Source of the DNA: an uncultured Verrucomicrobiota bacterium
GTDB lineage: Bacteria > Verrucomicrobiota > Verrucomicrobiia > Limisphaerales > UBA9464
NCBI GenBank assembly: GCA_903930165.1
Contig: CAIYXO010000502.1
Location: 1-7,580, forward strand
Direction: 5' to 3'
DNA length: 7,580 nt
Part shown: positions 1-6,168 of the stretch, one piece after another
Position numbering within the stretch: position 1 is the stretch's first letter
Layout: each line of letters begins with the position of its first letter
The notes under the pieces: model-generated
What the model saw: the letters and a program-made list of their open reading frames with translations, nothing else
What the model was told of the DNA's origin: nothing
Databases searched by the model: none
Position numbers and translations under genes: made by a program

Positions 1-1
1 C

Positions 2-1480
2 TCGGGCTCCCGGGCGGCGCTGACCAACGCCCTCGCCGGATTCAGCAACGCCGTCGTCCGCCTGCCTGCAAACGCCGACCGGGAAGTGGCCCGCTTCAAG
101 GCGGCGGACGCCGCGGCCGCCCTGGGCGACTCCGCTGCGGCGCTTGCCGGCTACCTCGCCGTGGCCGACTCGGACGTGACGGATCCCGCGGTGCGGGACG
201 AACTGGTCCCCGCGGCCCTCGAGCAGTCGGTCGTGAACGCCCTGGTCGCCACCAACGCCACCGCCGGCGAGAAGTCCCTCCGCCGTCTGCTGGCGATGCC
301 GAACGCCGCGGTCGCAGCCGGGCGCAGCGCCCTTCTCCTTGGAGGCTCGCTGGCGCGTCGCGGACTGGGAGACGCCGGGCGCGGCCTGCTCCAGGAGTTC
401 CTCGTCCGCTTCACCAACAGCGCCTTGCGCCCCGAGGTGGAGCTGGAACTCGCGGCGATCTCCCTGCACGAGGAGCGTTGGACCAACGCCGTGGCCGACC
501 TGAGGCGCTGGATCGGCGCGTACACGAACCATCCCTCCGGCGTCCGGGCGGGGTTCCACCTCGCCTACGCGCTCGCCCGCTCCGGCGACCCGACGGCGGC
601 GATGGAGCAGTTCTCGCGGCTGGCCGCGGCGCATCCCGAGGACCCCGAGGCGTTGACGGCACAGCTGTGGCTGGCGGGGAACTTCTTCGAGAGGCAGGAC
701 TTCCTCCGCGCGGGACAGGCCTGCGCGGCCATCCTGACCAACGCCAATGCGCGGGCCGGGACATCCGGCACCTGGCATCGCGCGAAGCTCTGGGCCGCCG
801 AGGCGGGGCGGAAGCTCCAGAACTTCGACTCGGCGGCCGACCAGTTCCGCGAACTGCTCAACGACCGATCCACTCCGCCCGACCTCCAGGCCGCCGCGTA
901 CTTCCACTACGGCGAGATGCTCCTGGAGAAGCCGCCCGCCGCCGGCGCCGAGCCCCTCGCGGGATTCCGGCTGGCACTGGAGGCGTTCTCCCGGGTGCCC
1001 GAGTTCACCAACAGCCCCTACGCCACGCCGGCGCTGGGCATGATGGCCAACTGCCACTTCCAACTGGGGACGCTGAACCCGGCCAACTACGACCGTGCCG
1101 CCGAACTCTACCGCAGGGCCGCCTCCGCCCCCGGCGCCGGGATCGTGACCCGGTCCCAGGCCAACCTCGGACTCGCCGAAGTCCTGAAGAAGCAGGCCGA
1201 ACTCCGGTCCGGGGCGGAGTCCACCGAACTGCTCGACCGGGCCATCCGGGTCTATGAGGACATCGCCTACGGGCGTCTGCTCGAACCGGGCGAGGCGCTT
1301 CCACCGACCGCGCTTGCCGAGGCCTCGCGCCTGGGCGGCGAAGTCCTCGAACGCCTGGGCCGCACCCGTCAGGCTGCCGGTCTCTACGAGAACGCCGCCC
1401 GCGAACTCCCCTCGGCGGCGACGCCCTGGAACGAACGGGCACGCCGGCTCCGCGAGGCGATCGCCGAGCGCCCGAGATAG
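2..1480 (+). CDS. TPR-repeat protein, 5' end outside the window
   Basis: The frame is open from the left edge to TAG at 1478-1480, giving 492 visible residues. A GTG at 86 could be read as a start, but the 28 codons before it continue the same Ala-rich helical style, so the gene most likely begins upstream. The protein is built of helix-turn-helix units typical of tetratricopeptide repeats. Clear examples are the stretches around visible residues 145-215 (ending in a pattern like GDPTAAMEQFSRLAAAHPED), 265-300 (NFDSAADQFRELL), 360-375 (YDRAAELYRRA) and 440-475 (GRTRQAAGLYENAARELPS). Thr-Asn pairs recur, usually before Ala or Ser. No catalytic motif is visible. TPR proteins act as protein-binding scaffolds, and some with this layout are periplasmic or outer-membrane associated, but the N-terminus that would show a signal peptide is missing. 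It converges on recN with a 34-base gap. The TPR class is fairly sure; the specific role is unknown. Confidence 0.85.
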   Translation, partial: SGSRAALTNALAGFSNAVVRLPANADREVARFKAADAAAALGDSAAALAGYLAVADSDVTDPAVRDELVPAALEQSVVNALVATNATAGEKSLRRLLAMPNAAVAAGRSALLLGGSLARRGLGDAGRGLLQEFLVRFTNSALRPEVELELAAISLHEERWTNAVADLRRWIGAYTNHPSGVRAGFHLAYALARSGDPTAAMEQFSRLAAAHPEDPEALTAQLWLAGNFFERQDFLRAGQACAAILTNANARAGTSGTWHRAKLWAAEAGRKLQNFDSAADQFRELLNDRSTPPDLQAAAYFHYGEMLLEKPPAAGAEPLAGFRLALEAFSRVPEFTNSPYATPALGMMANCHFQLGTLNPANYDRAAELYRRAASAPGAGIVTRSQANLGLAEVLKKQAELRSGAESTELLDRAIRVYEDIAYGRLLEPGEALPPTALAEASRLGGEVLERLGRTRQAAGLYENAARELPSAATPWNERARRLREAIAERPR

Positions 1481-1514
1481 GCCCGACCCGGGCGGGATCC
1501 GGACGGCCGGCGTC

Positions 1515-3206
1515 TCAGGCCTCCGACTTCGGGCGGCCCGCGGCCAGCCGCAGCAGCTCCGAGGCGTGGTTCCGAGCGGCTTCGCCACCTCCGAGCATCC
1601 GCGCCAGCTCATCGACCCGAGCCTCCCCTTCGACCGCCTCGATCCGGGATTCCGTCCGGCCGCCACGCGTCTCCTTGATGACCACCTGGTGGGTCGAAGC
1701 CTGCGCGGCGACCGGCGCCAGGTGCGTGATGCACAGCACCTGATGGCGGCGGGCGATCCGGGCCATGCTGGCTCCCACCGCATGCGCGGTCTCGCCGCCC
1801 ACGTTCGCGTCGACCTCGTCGAAGACCAGCACCGGCACCTCGTCCTGGTCGGCGAGGACCGTCTTCACCGCGAGCATCACGCGCGCAAGCTCGCCGCTCG
1901 AGGCGATGGCGCGGAGCGGCCGGCCGGGTTCGCCCGGGTTCGGGGCGAACTGGAATTCCACCCGGTCGAAGCCGCGCGGGTCGGGCGCACCGTCCGGTTC
2001 CGAGGTGGTCATCCCGACCTCGAAACGGCTCTGCCGGAATCCGAGGGACCGCAGCTCCCGGCACACCGCGGCGTCCAGCCGGGGCAGCAGCTCGCGACGT
2101 CCCGCCGACAGGCTGCGCCCGGCCTCCAGGATCTCCCGGTCCACGCCGGCGATGGCCGACCGCAGCCGTTCCAGCTCGCCGTCGCGGCCCTCGAGCTCGG
2201 CCAGGCGCGCGGACGCCTCCGCCCCGAACCGCAGCACCTCCTCGACCGTTCCTCCGTATTTCCTCTTCAGGGACTGCAGCAGGTTGAGACGTTCCTCGAG
2301 TTCCGCGAGCCGGGCCGGATCCAGCTCGATGCGGTCCGCCTGCCGGGAAAGCCCGGTCTGGAGTTCCCGCAGCAGGGCGACCGCCTGGGAATGGGTCTCG
2401 ACCAGCCCCTCCGCCGACGGATCGATGCGCGCCAGCTCGTGCAGGGGCCTACCGACGGCCCCCAGCACGGTGAGCGCCGCACCTTCCCCTTCTCCCAACG
2501 CCTCGAGGGCCGATCCGGAGAGTTCCAGCAACCGCGCGGTATTCGCGGCCCGGCGATGCTCCGCCACGACTTCCTCCTCCTCGCCCGCGCGCAGCCGCGC
2601 GCCCTGGATCTCACGTACCTGATGACGAAGCAGGTCCAGCTGATGGGCATACGTGCGTTCGTCCACCACCAGCGACTCCACCGCGGCGACCAGCTCCGCG
2701 CGGCGCCGCACCCGGGCCGAGTACGCCTCCCGCAACGCCTCCAGACCGCCGTAGGAGTCCAGGATGTCCAGCTGGCGCGCGGTCTGGAGCAGCGAGCGAT
2801 GGTCGTTCGGGCCATGCAGGTCCACGAGCCGTCCCCCGAGTTCCGCCAGCGTCGCCAACGTGGTGGGGGAACCGTTGACGAACTGGCGGTTGGTTCCCGC
2901 CGCGGTGAAGGCCCGCTTCAGGACCAGCTGCCCGCCGTCGCAGGGCTCCAACCCGTGTTCCTCCAGGAAGGTGTCGAGGGGAGGACGGATCGCCTTCACG
3001 TCGAAGACCGCCTCCACCGCGCAGGCGTCCTCGCCGGAGCGGATCATGCCGCGGTCCGCCCGCCGGCCGAGCACGAGGTCCAATGCCCCGAGGATGACCG
3101 ACTTGCCGGCGCCGGTCTCGCCGGTGACCGCAACATATCCCGCGGGCAGCTCCAGCGTGAGGTCCGCCACGAGCGCCAGGTTCTTGATCCGAAGCGTGCT
3201 GAGCAC
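1515..3206 (-). CDS. recN: DNA repair ATPase RecN
   Basis: RecN is a cytoplasmic SMC-like ATPase of double-strand break repair. The start is GTG at 3204-3206, because translation then opens with VLSTLRIKNLALV, matching the usual RecN N-terminus, and gives 563 residues, near the normal 550-560. The frame stays open further upstream, but that part lies antisense to the hydrolase gene. Walker A is GETGAGKS at residues 29-36. The Q-loop region reads DLHGPNDH (129-136), and two coiled-coil-like arms fill roughly 150-390. The ABC signature reads ASSGE (435-439), Walker B is VLVFDEVD (459-466) followed by ANVGGE, and the switch histidine is H495 in ITHLAPVAAQA. Most RecN proteins have HGQ and SGGE, so two ATPase motifs depart from the norm; all other key residues are present and the frame is intact. 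No good Shine-Dalgarno sequence and no complete LexA-type operator is seen upstream. It is divergent from the hydrolase gene and convergent with the TPR gene. Confidence 0.95.
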   Translation of the reverse strand: MLSTLRIKNLALVADLTLELPAGYVAVTGETGAGKSVILGALDLVLGRRADRGMIRSGEDACAVEAVFDVKAIRPPLDTFLEEHGLEPCDGGQLVLKRAFTAAGTNRQFVNGSPTTLATLAELGGRLVDLHGPNDHRSLLQTARQLDILDSYGGLEALREAYSARVRRRAELVAAVESLVVDERTYAHQLDLLRHQVREIQGARLRAGEEEEVVAEHRRAANTARLLELSGSALEALGEGEGAALTVLGAVGRPLHELARIDPSAEGLVETHSQAVALLRELQTGLSRQADRIELDPARLAELEERLNLLQSLKRKYGGTVEEVLRFGAEASARLAELEGRDGELERLRSAIAGVDREILEAGRSLSAGRRELLPRLDAAVCRELRSLGFRQSRFEVGMTTSEPDGAPDPRGFDRVEFQFAPNPGEPGRPLRAIASSGELARVMLAVKTVLADQDEVPVLVFDEVDANVGGETAHAVGASMARIARRHQVLCITHLAPVAAQASTHQVVIKETRGGRTESRIEAVEGEARVDELARMLGGGEAARNHASELLRLAAGRPKSEA

Positions 3207-3332
3207 GGGCAGAGCAGAATGGGCGCGCGGGAAAAGGGGAACAGGAAACCGCGGCCCGCTTGGCGAGGCCGCGGACGTCCTTTGATGCCGGACCCTTTGA
3301 CATCGGTTCCCCCGCCCTCGCAGTCTTCGCCC
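3207..3332. promoter_or_regulatory. Divergent recN / hydrolase intergenic region
   Basis: These 126 bases separate two genes read outward, so they should hold promoters for both; this is inferred from layout. A TTGACA hexamer sits at 3297-3302, but no -10-like hexamer lies 16-18 bases downstream and the hydrolase ATG follows at 3333, so it is not convincing. The element CCTTTGA occurs twice, at 3279-3285 and 3294-3300, with a 15-base period. A purine-rich stretch covers about 3229-3248. Neither start has a recognisable Shine-Dalgarno sequence. A strong GC stem lies inside the region and is listed separately. Confidence 0.4.
3249..3274. other. Perfect 8-bp GC inverted repeat in the divergent gap
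   Basis: CCGCGGCC at 3249-3256 is exactly complementary to GGCCGCGG at 3267-3274, with a 10-base loop that can form two further inner pairs. No T-run follows on either strand, so it is not a standard intrinsic terminator. It would lie in the leader of recN or of the hydrolase gene, depending on where transcription starts. It could be an operator, a leader hairpin, or a chance product of high GC. The inverted repeat itself is seen directly; a function is not. Confidence 0.5.
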
Positions 3333-4115
3333 ATGTCGTTCGAGTTCCGATTCCTGGGCACCGGCACCTCCCAGGGGGTGCCGATCATCGGGAAGGAGCA
3401 TCCGCCGGAGTACCTCGCCAACCCGCGCAACCACCGGCTCCGTTCGTCCATCTACGTCCAGACCCCGTCCACCCGGATCGTCGTCGACACCACGCCGGAC
3501 TTCCGCACCCAGATGCTCCGGGAAGGACTCGGCTACCTCGACGCGATCATCATCACCCACGCCCACGCGGACCACATCATGGGCCTCGACGACAGCCGGC
3601 GCGTCTGCGACCTCCGCGGGAGCGCGCTGCCGATCCATGCCACCGAGGAGACGATGTCCCACCTGCGGAGGATCTACGTTTACGCCTTCGACGGCCGTCC
3701 GATCCCGACGAGCTACTTCAACCCGCTGCCGAAGGTGTTCGACGGCCCGTTCGAGATCGGGGACCTGCGCATCACCCCCTACCAACTGCCCCACGGCCGG
3801 ATCACGACCAGCGGATTGGTCTTCGAGCAGGGCGGCGTGAGGCGGTTGGCCTACTTCAGCGACTGCAAGGAGGTGACCGAACCCGCGATCGAACATGCGC
3901 GCGGCGTGCAGGTCGCTGTGCTGGACGCCCTGCGCCCGGAGCCGCATCCGACCCACATGTGCCTCGACGAGGCCCTCACGACGGCCCGCCGCATCGGGGC
4001 CGGTCGGACCTACCTGACACACCTCACCCACCACTACGACCACGATCGCGACCAGTCGGAGATGCCTGAGGGGGTGGAACTCGCCTGGGACGGACTCCGC
4101 GTGGCCTGCCCCTGA
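3333..4115 (+). CDS. PhnP-like metallo-beta-lactamase-fold hydrolase
   Basis: This 260-residue metal-dependent hydrolase belongs to the branch of the metallo-beta-lactamase fold that includes PhnP, the phosphoribosyl cyclic phosphate phosphodiesterase. The ATG at 3333 is chosen because MSFEFRFLGTGTSQGVPIIG is the canonical family opening; the same frame is open far upstream but only as antisense of recN. The metal-binding motif THAHADH gives H76, H78, D80 and H81. Other expected ligands are H154 (QLPHGR), D177 (YFSDC) and H230 (YLTHLTHHYD), and H208 (PTHMCLDEAL) matches the catalytic-region histidine of PhnP. The active site therefore looks complete. The Cys-x-Cys-x2-Cys cluster that often follows the N-terminal glycine motif is absent (GKEHPPEYLANP instead). 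No C-P lyase genes are nearby, so phosphonate breakdown is not supported and the substrate is unknown. The acyltransferase gene begins 7 bases downstream, so the two are probably co-transcribed. No clear ribosome binding site is seen. Confidence 0.9.
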   Translation: MSFEFRFLGTGTSQGVPIIGKEHPPEYLANPRNHRLRSSIYVQTPSTRIVVDTTPDFRTQMLREGLGYLDAIIITHAHADHIMGLDDSRRVCDLRGSALPIHATEETMSHLRRIYVYAFDGRPIPTSYFNPLPKVFDGPFEIGDLRITPYQLPHGRITTSGLVFEQGGVRRLAYFSDCKEVTEPAIEHARGVQVAVLDALRPEPHPTHMCLDEALTTARRIGAGRTYLTHLTHHYDHDRDQSEMPEGVELAWDGLRVACP

Positions 4116-4122
4116 ACCTACG

Positions 4123-4746
4123 ATGACCCCCACCTACCGTCTCACCTGGCTGGTGCTCGGGACCTTCGCCAAGGTCTGGTTCCGGGCCCGCGTCGTGGAC
4201 GCGCATCACGTCCCGTTGACCGGGCCCGTGATCCTGGCTTCGAACCACGCCAGCTTCGCCGATCCGCCGCTCGTGGGCACGTCCATCGACCGAGAGATCA
4301 GCTACCTTGCGCGCGACACCCTGTTCTCCAAGCCGATCCTCGGCACCTACATCCGGCGCCTGAACGCCGTGCCGGTCAACCGCGAGGGCGGCGGTGGCCC
4401 GGGATTGAAGGCCATCCTCGACCGGCTCAATTCCGGCAGCGGGATCATCCTGTTTCCGGAGGGAACGCGGACCCATGACGGAAGGCTCCAGCACGCGAAG
4501 TCGGGCATCGGACTGATCGTGGCCAAGTCCACCGCACCGGTTGTGCCGGTGCACATCCACGGTTCGTACGAGGCCTGGGGACGCCACCACGCGTTTCCCC
4601 GCCCCAGGAAGATCACCGTCCACTTCGGTGCACCGAGGGACTTCGCCGAGCTCCGTGCGGAACTGGCCAACGCGGAGAAATCGCGCGTGAAGGCGATCTA
4701 CCAGGAAATCGCCGACCGGATCATGGCCGACGTCGCCGCCCTCTGA
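4123..4746 (+). CDS. plsC: 1-acylglycerol-3-phosphate acyltransferase family protein (PlsC-like)
   Basis: The 207-residue product carries the full set of glycerolipid acyltransferase motifs. NHASFAD at 41-47 is the catalytic NHx4D box. RLNAVPVNRE at 79-88 fits the glycerol-phosphate binding block. FPEGTR is at 111-116, and VVPVHIHG at 140-147 is the fourth block. Enzymes of this family move an acyl chain from acyl-ACP or acyl-CoA onto lysophosphatidic acid to make phosphatidic acid at the inner face of the cytoplasmic membrane. A hydrophobic N-terminal stretch (about residues 5-20) may give membrane contact. It is shorter than E. coli PlsC (about 245) but normal for the compact bacterial forms. 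The ATG lies 7 bases after the hydrolase stop, with no obvious Shine-Dalgarno sequence, which suggests coupled expression. Family assignment is sure; the exact acceptor is not, as paralogues acylate other lysolipids. Confidence 0.9.
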   Translation: MTPTYRLTWLVLGTFAKVWFRARVVDAHHVPLTGPVILASNHASFADPPLVGTSIDREISYLARDTLFSKPILGTYIRRLNAVPVNREGGGGPGLKAILDRLNSGSGIILFPEGTRTHDGRLQHAKSGIGLIVAKSTAPVVPVHIHGSYEAWGRHHAFPRPRKITVHFGAPRDFAELRAELANAEKSRVKAIYQEIADRIMADVAAL

Positions 4747-4938
4747 TCCGTCGACGCCGGGGCCAGATCGGATCCGAGGGAGCAGTTGTCACCTCACGCA
4801 AACTCGCGAAGGCGCAAAAGGGAAGCTGAGGTTGGGGCTGAGATGGCCGCCCACGCCGGTGATCCGCTCGCCTACCGAAGGGCCCGCGATTCACTACCAT
4901 GGCCTCGCGGCTTGGCGTGCCGGTCCCTGGCGTATGGC
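4747..4938. other. Convergent intergenic region without a gene
   Basis: These 192 bases lie between the ends of the acyltransferase (+) and ferredoxin (-) genes. I find no convincing small gene. A 10-bp palindrome, TCGGATCCGA, is at 4768-4777; the repeat at 4791-4822 is listed separately. The hexamer GCTGAG occurs at 4825 and 4837, and TGGCGT occurs twice near the ferredoxin end as direct, not inverted, copies. No stem followed by a T-run is seen on either strand, so the terminators expected for convergent genes cannot be pointed to. Confidence 0.6.
4791..4822. repeat. Short GCAAA/GCGAA-type intergenic repeat
   Basis: The stretch consists of three degenerate 9-10-base modules: CACGCAAAC, TCGCGAAGG and CGCAAAAGG. 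It is much less GC-rich in character than its surroundings. Read on the minus strand it would translate as CAFASLREV, closely resembling the CAFAPLRE-like peptides often seen as spurious hypothetical proteins where this repeat is dispersed in bacterial genomes. That resemblance is from memory. Only one copy lies in this window, so dispersal cannot be shown here. Confidence 0.45.
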
Positions 4939-5226
4939 TCAGTGTCCGGCCCGGAGCGTGCAGGCGCCGCGGAGCAGCCGGACGCAGCAGGTGAGCCGGA
5001 ACTTCTCCGGGTCCTTGTTCCACTGGTCGAGCACGTCGAGTTCCTCAGGGGTCGCCTCCGAAAGGTTCTCCATGCCGGACACCACCTCGGCCGCACAGGT
5101 GCCGCACGAGCAGTTGAAGCAGCCGGCCTCCATCTCGACGCCGGCGACTTCACCCGCCTCGACCAGCAGTTCGCCGTCGGGCACTTCCGCGGTGGCGTTG
5201 GAGGGCAGGATCGTGATGGTGGCCAT
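4939..5226 (-). CDS. 2Fe-2S ferredoxin
   Basis: A 95-residue electron carrier of the plant-type/adrenodoxin beta-grasp fold. The cluster loop reads CFNCSCGTC at 36-44, giving the C-x4-C-x2-C pattern with C36, C41 and C44; the fourth ligand is most likely C80 in RLTCC, after a 35-residue spacing. Three extra cysteines, C39, C81 and C89, are present. The N-terminus, MATITILPSNATAEVPDGE, fits the first two beta strands, which supports the ATG at 5224-5226 despite the lack of a clear Shine-Dalgarno sequence. It would transfer single electrons between a reductase and an oxygenase or other redox enzyme in the cytoplasm. No reductase or partner enzyme is in the window. It lies 51 bases downstream of rsmA on the same strand and may be the last gene of that operon, although a separate promoter is possible. 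The fold is sure; the partner is unknown. Confidence 0.88.
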   Translation of the reverse strand: MATITILPSNATAEVPDGELLVEAGEVAGVEMEAGCFNCSCGTCAAEVVSGMENLSEATPEELDVLDQWNKDPEKFRLTCCVRLLRGACTLRAGH

Positions 5227-5277
5227 GGAATCGGGGATCGGACGGACGTCTGAGCAATACCGGCGGAAGCGACGAAG

Positions 5278-6168
5278 TCAACCCGGCGGAACCCCGGCGG
5301 CCATGGGCGCGTCACGGAGCCGACGCGTCAGTGCGACGAAGGTCTCGACCTTCAGCTTCTCGGCCCGCTCGCCTGCCGGAATACCGCACGCGGCAAAGGC
5401 CTCTTCCAGCAAGGGCGCCGGCCAGCGGGTCTTCAGCAGCTTCATCATCATCTTGCGGCGTTGCGAGAAGGCCAGCTTGACCAGGCGGGTGAAGACGCGT
5501 CCGCCTTCCGCATCCAGAAGTGGCTCCTTCCGTCGGACCAGGGTCACACAGGCCGAATCGACGTCCGGCGCCGGATGGAAGCAGCCGCGCGGGATGCCGA
5601 AGCTCTCCTTCACCGTGTAGCGCAGCCCCAGCAACAGCGTCAGCAGACCGTAGTCGTCGGTGTCGGGCTTTGCGGCGATCCGTCGGACCACCTCGGTCTG
5701 GAGCGTCGCGACCAGCCGATCCGGCGGGACCGGCGCCTCGGCCAGTTCCACGAGTATCGGGGACCCCACGGAGTACGGCAGGTTCGCCACCAGCTTCCAG
5801 CCGCTCCAGTCGCGCGGGTTCTCCTGGAGCCATTCCAACGCGTCCGCATGGAGCAGTTCCCCGACGGCCCCGACGGGCTGGCAGCCGTCGCCGGCGGGAA
5901 CCGCGAACACCGGGAATCTCTCCCGCAGCACCGCCACCAAACGCGTGTCCTTCTCGATCGCGAGCACCCCGGCAGCCTTCTCCAGCAACAGCGCGGTCAA
6001 GGGCCCCAGCCCTGGTCCGATCTCCAGCACGCGGTCCGTGGATTCCACGGCTCCCGCCGCCACGATCCGACGGAGCTGGTTGCCGTCGTGGAGGAAATTC
6101 TGCCCGAGCGATTTCGTGAGCTGGATGCCCCGCGACTCGAGCAACTGGCGCATTTCCGTCAGCGTCAT
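5278..6168 (-). CDS. rsmA: 16S rRNA dimethyladenosine transferase RsmA (KsgA)
   Basis: RsmA uses S-adenosylmethionine to dimethylate two adjacent adenines in helix 45 of 16S rRNA (A1518 and A1519 in E. coli), a late step of small-subunit assembly. The 296-residue product has SLGQNFL at 20-26, the SAM-binding glycine motif VLEIGPGLGPLT at 47-58, the acidic ribose-binding E72 in AIEKD, ADAL at 108-111, and the catalytic NLPY at 129-132. QTEVVRRIAAKP (157-168), DYG and the late motif CFHPAPDVDSA (196-206) complete the match, and a C-terminal helical domain follows. Between E83 and A108 there is more sequence than usual, about 15 extra residues around 90-104 rich in Gly, Pro and Val. The start is firm: ATG overlaps the aminotransferase stop as ATGA and follows a strong purine-rich ribosome binding site. 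It is near the normal size for the family even with the insert. Confidence 0.96.
   Translation of the reverse strand: MTLTEMRQLLESRGIQLTKSLGQNFLHDGNQLRRIVAAGAVESTDRVLEIGPGLGPLTALLLEKAAGVLAIEKDTRLVAVLRERFPVFAVPAGDGCQPVGAVGELLHADALEWLQENPRDWSGWKLVANLPYSVGSPILVELAEAPVPPDRLVATLQTEVVRRIAAKPDTDDYGLLTLLLGLRYTVKESFGIPRGCFHPAPDVDSACVTLVRRKEPLLDAEGGRVFTRLVKLAFSQRRKMMMKLLKTRWPAPLLEEAFAACGIPAGERAEKLKVETFVALTRRLRDAPMAAGVPPG

Noticed and set aside
86..88. GTG as the start of the TPR gene
   Set aside because: The frame is open to the window edge with the same protein character and there is no convincing ribosome binding site before it.
1481..1493. GCCCG-ACC-CGGGC stem just after the TPR stop, as a terminator
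   Set aside because: It has only five pairs and no T-run, and such stems are frequent by chance at this GC content.
3239..3243. GAACA upstream of recN as a LexA (SOS) operator
   Set aside because: Only one half-site is present; the required matching TGTTC at the proper spacing is absent.
3297..3302. TTGACA as the -35 box of the hydrolase gene
   Set aside because: No -10-like hexamer lies at 16-18 bases and a transcript start would fall at or inside the start codon.
1254..3332. Very long plus-strand open frame leading into the hydrolase, as if it were a 953-residue fusion protein
   Set aside because: The part before 3333 is antisense to recN, is rich in Arg, Pro and Gly, and shows no domain. 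The hydrolase has a canonical N-terminus at the ATG at 3333. High GC makes long stop-free antisense frames common.
3207..4133. N-terminal extension of RecN by about 309 codons on the minus strand
   Set aside because: It is antisense to the well-supported hydrolase gene, and RecN proteins begin exactly where the GTG at 3204-3206 places the start.
3333..4746. Hydrolase plus acyltransferase as part of a phosphonate (C-P lyase) or a new lipid system
   Set aside because: No other phosphonate or lipid-modification gene is near, and both products look like stand-alone housekeeping enzymes joined only by a short spacer.
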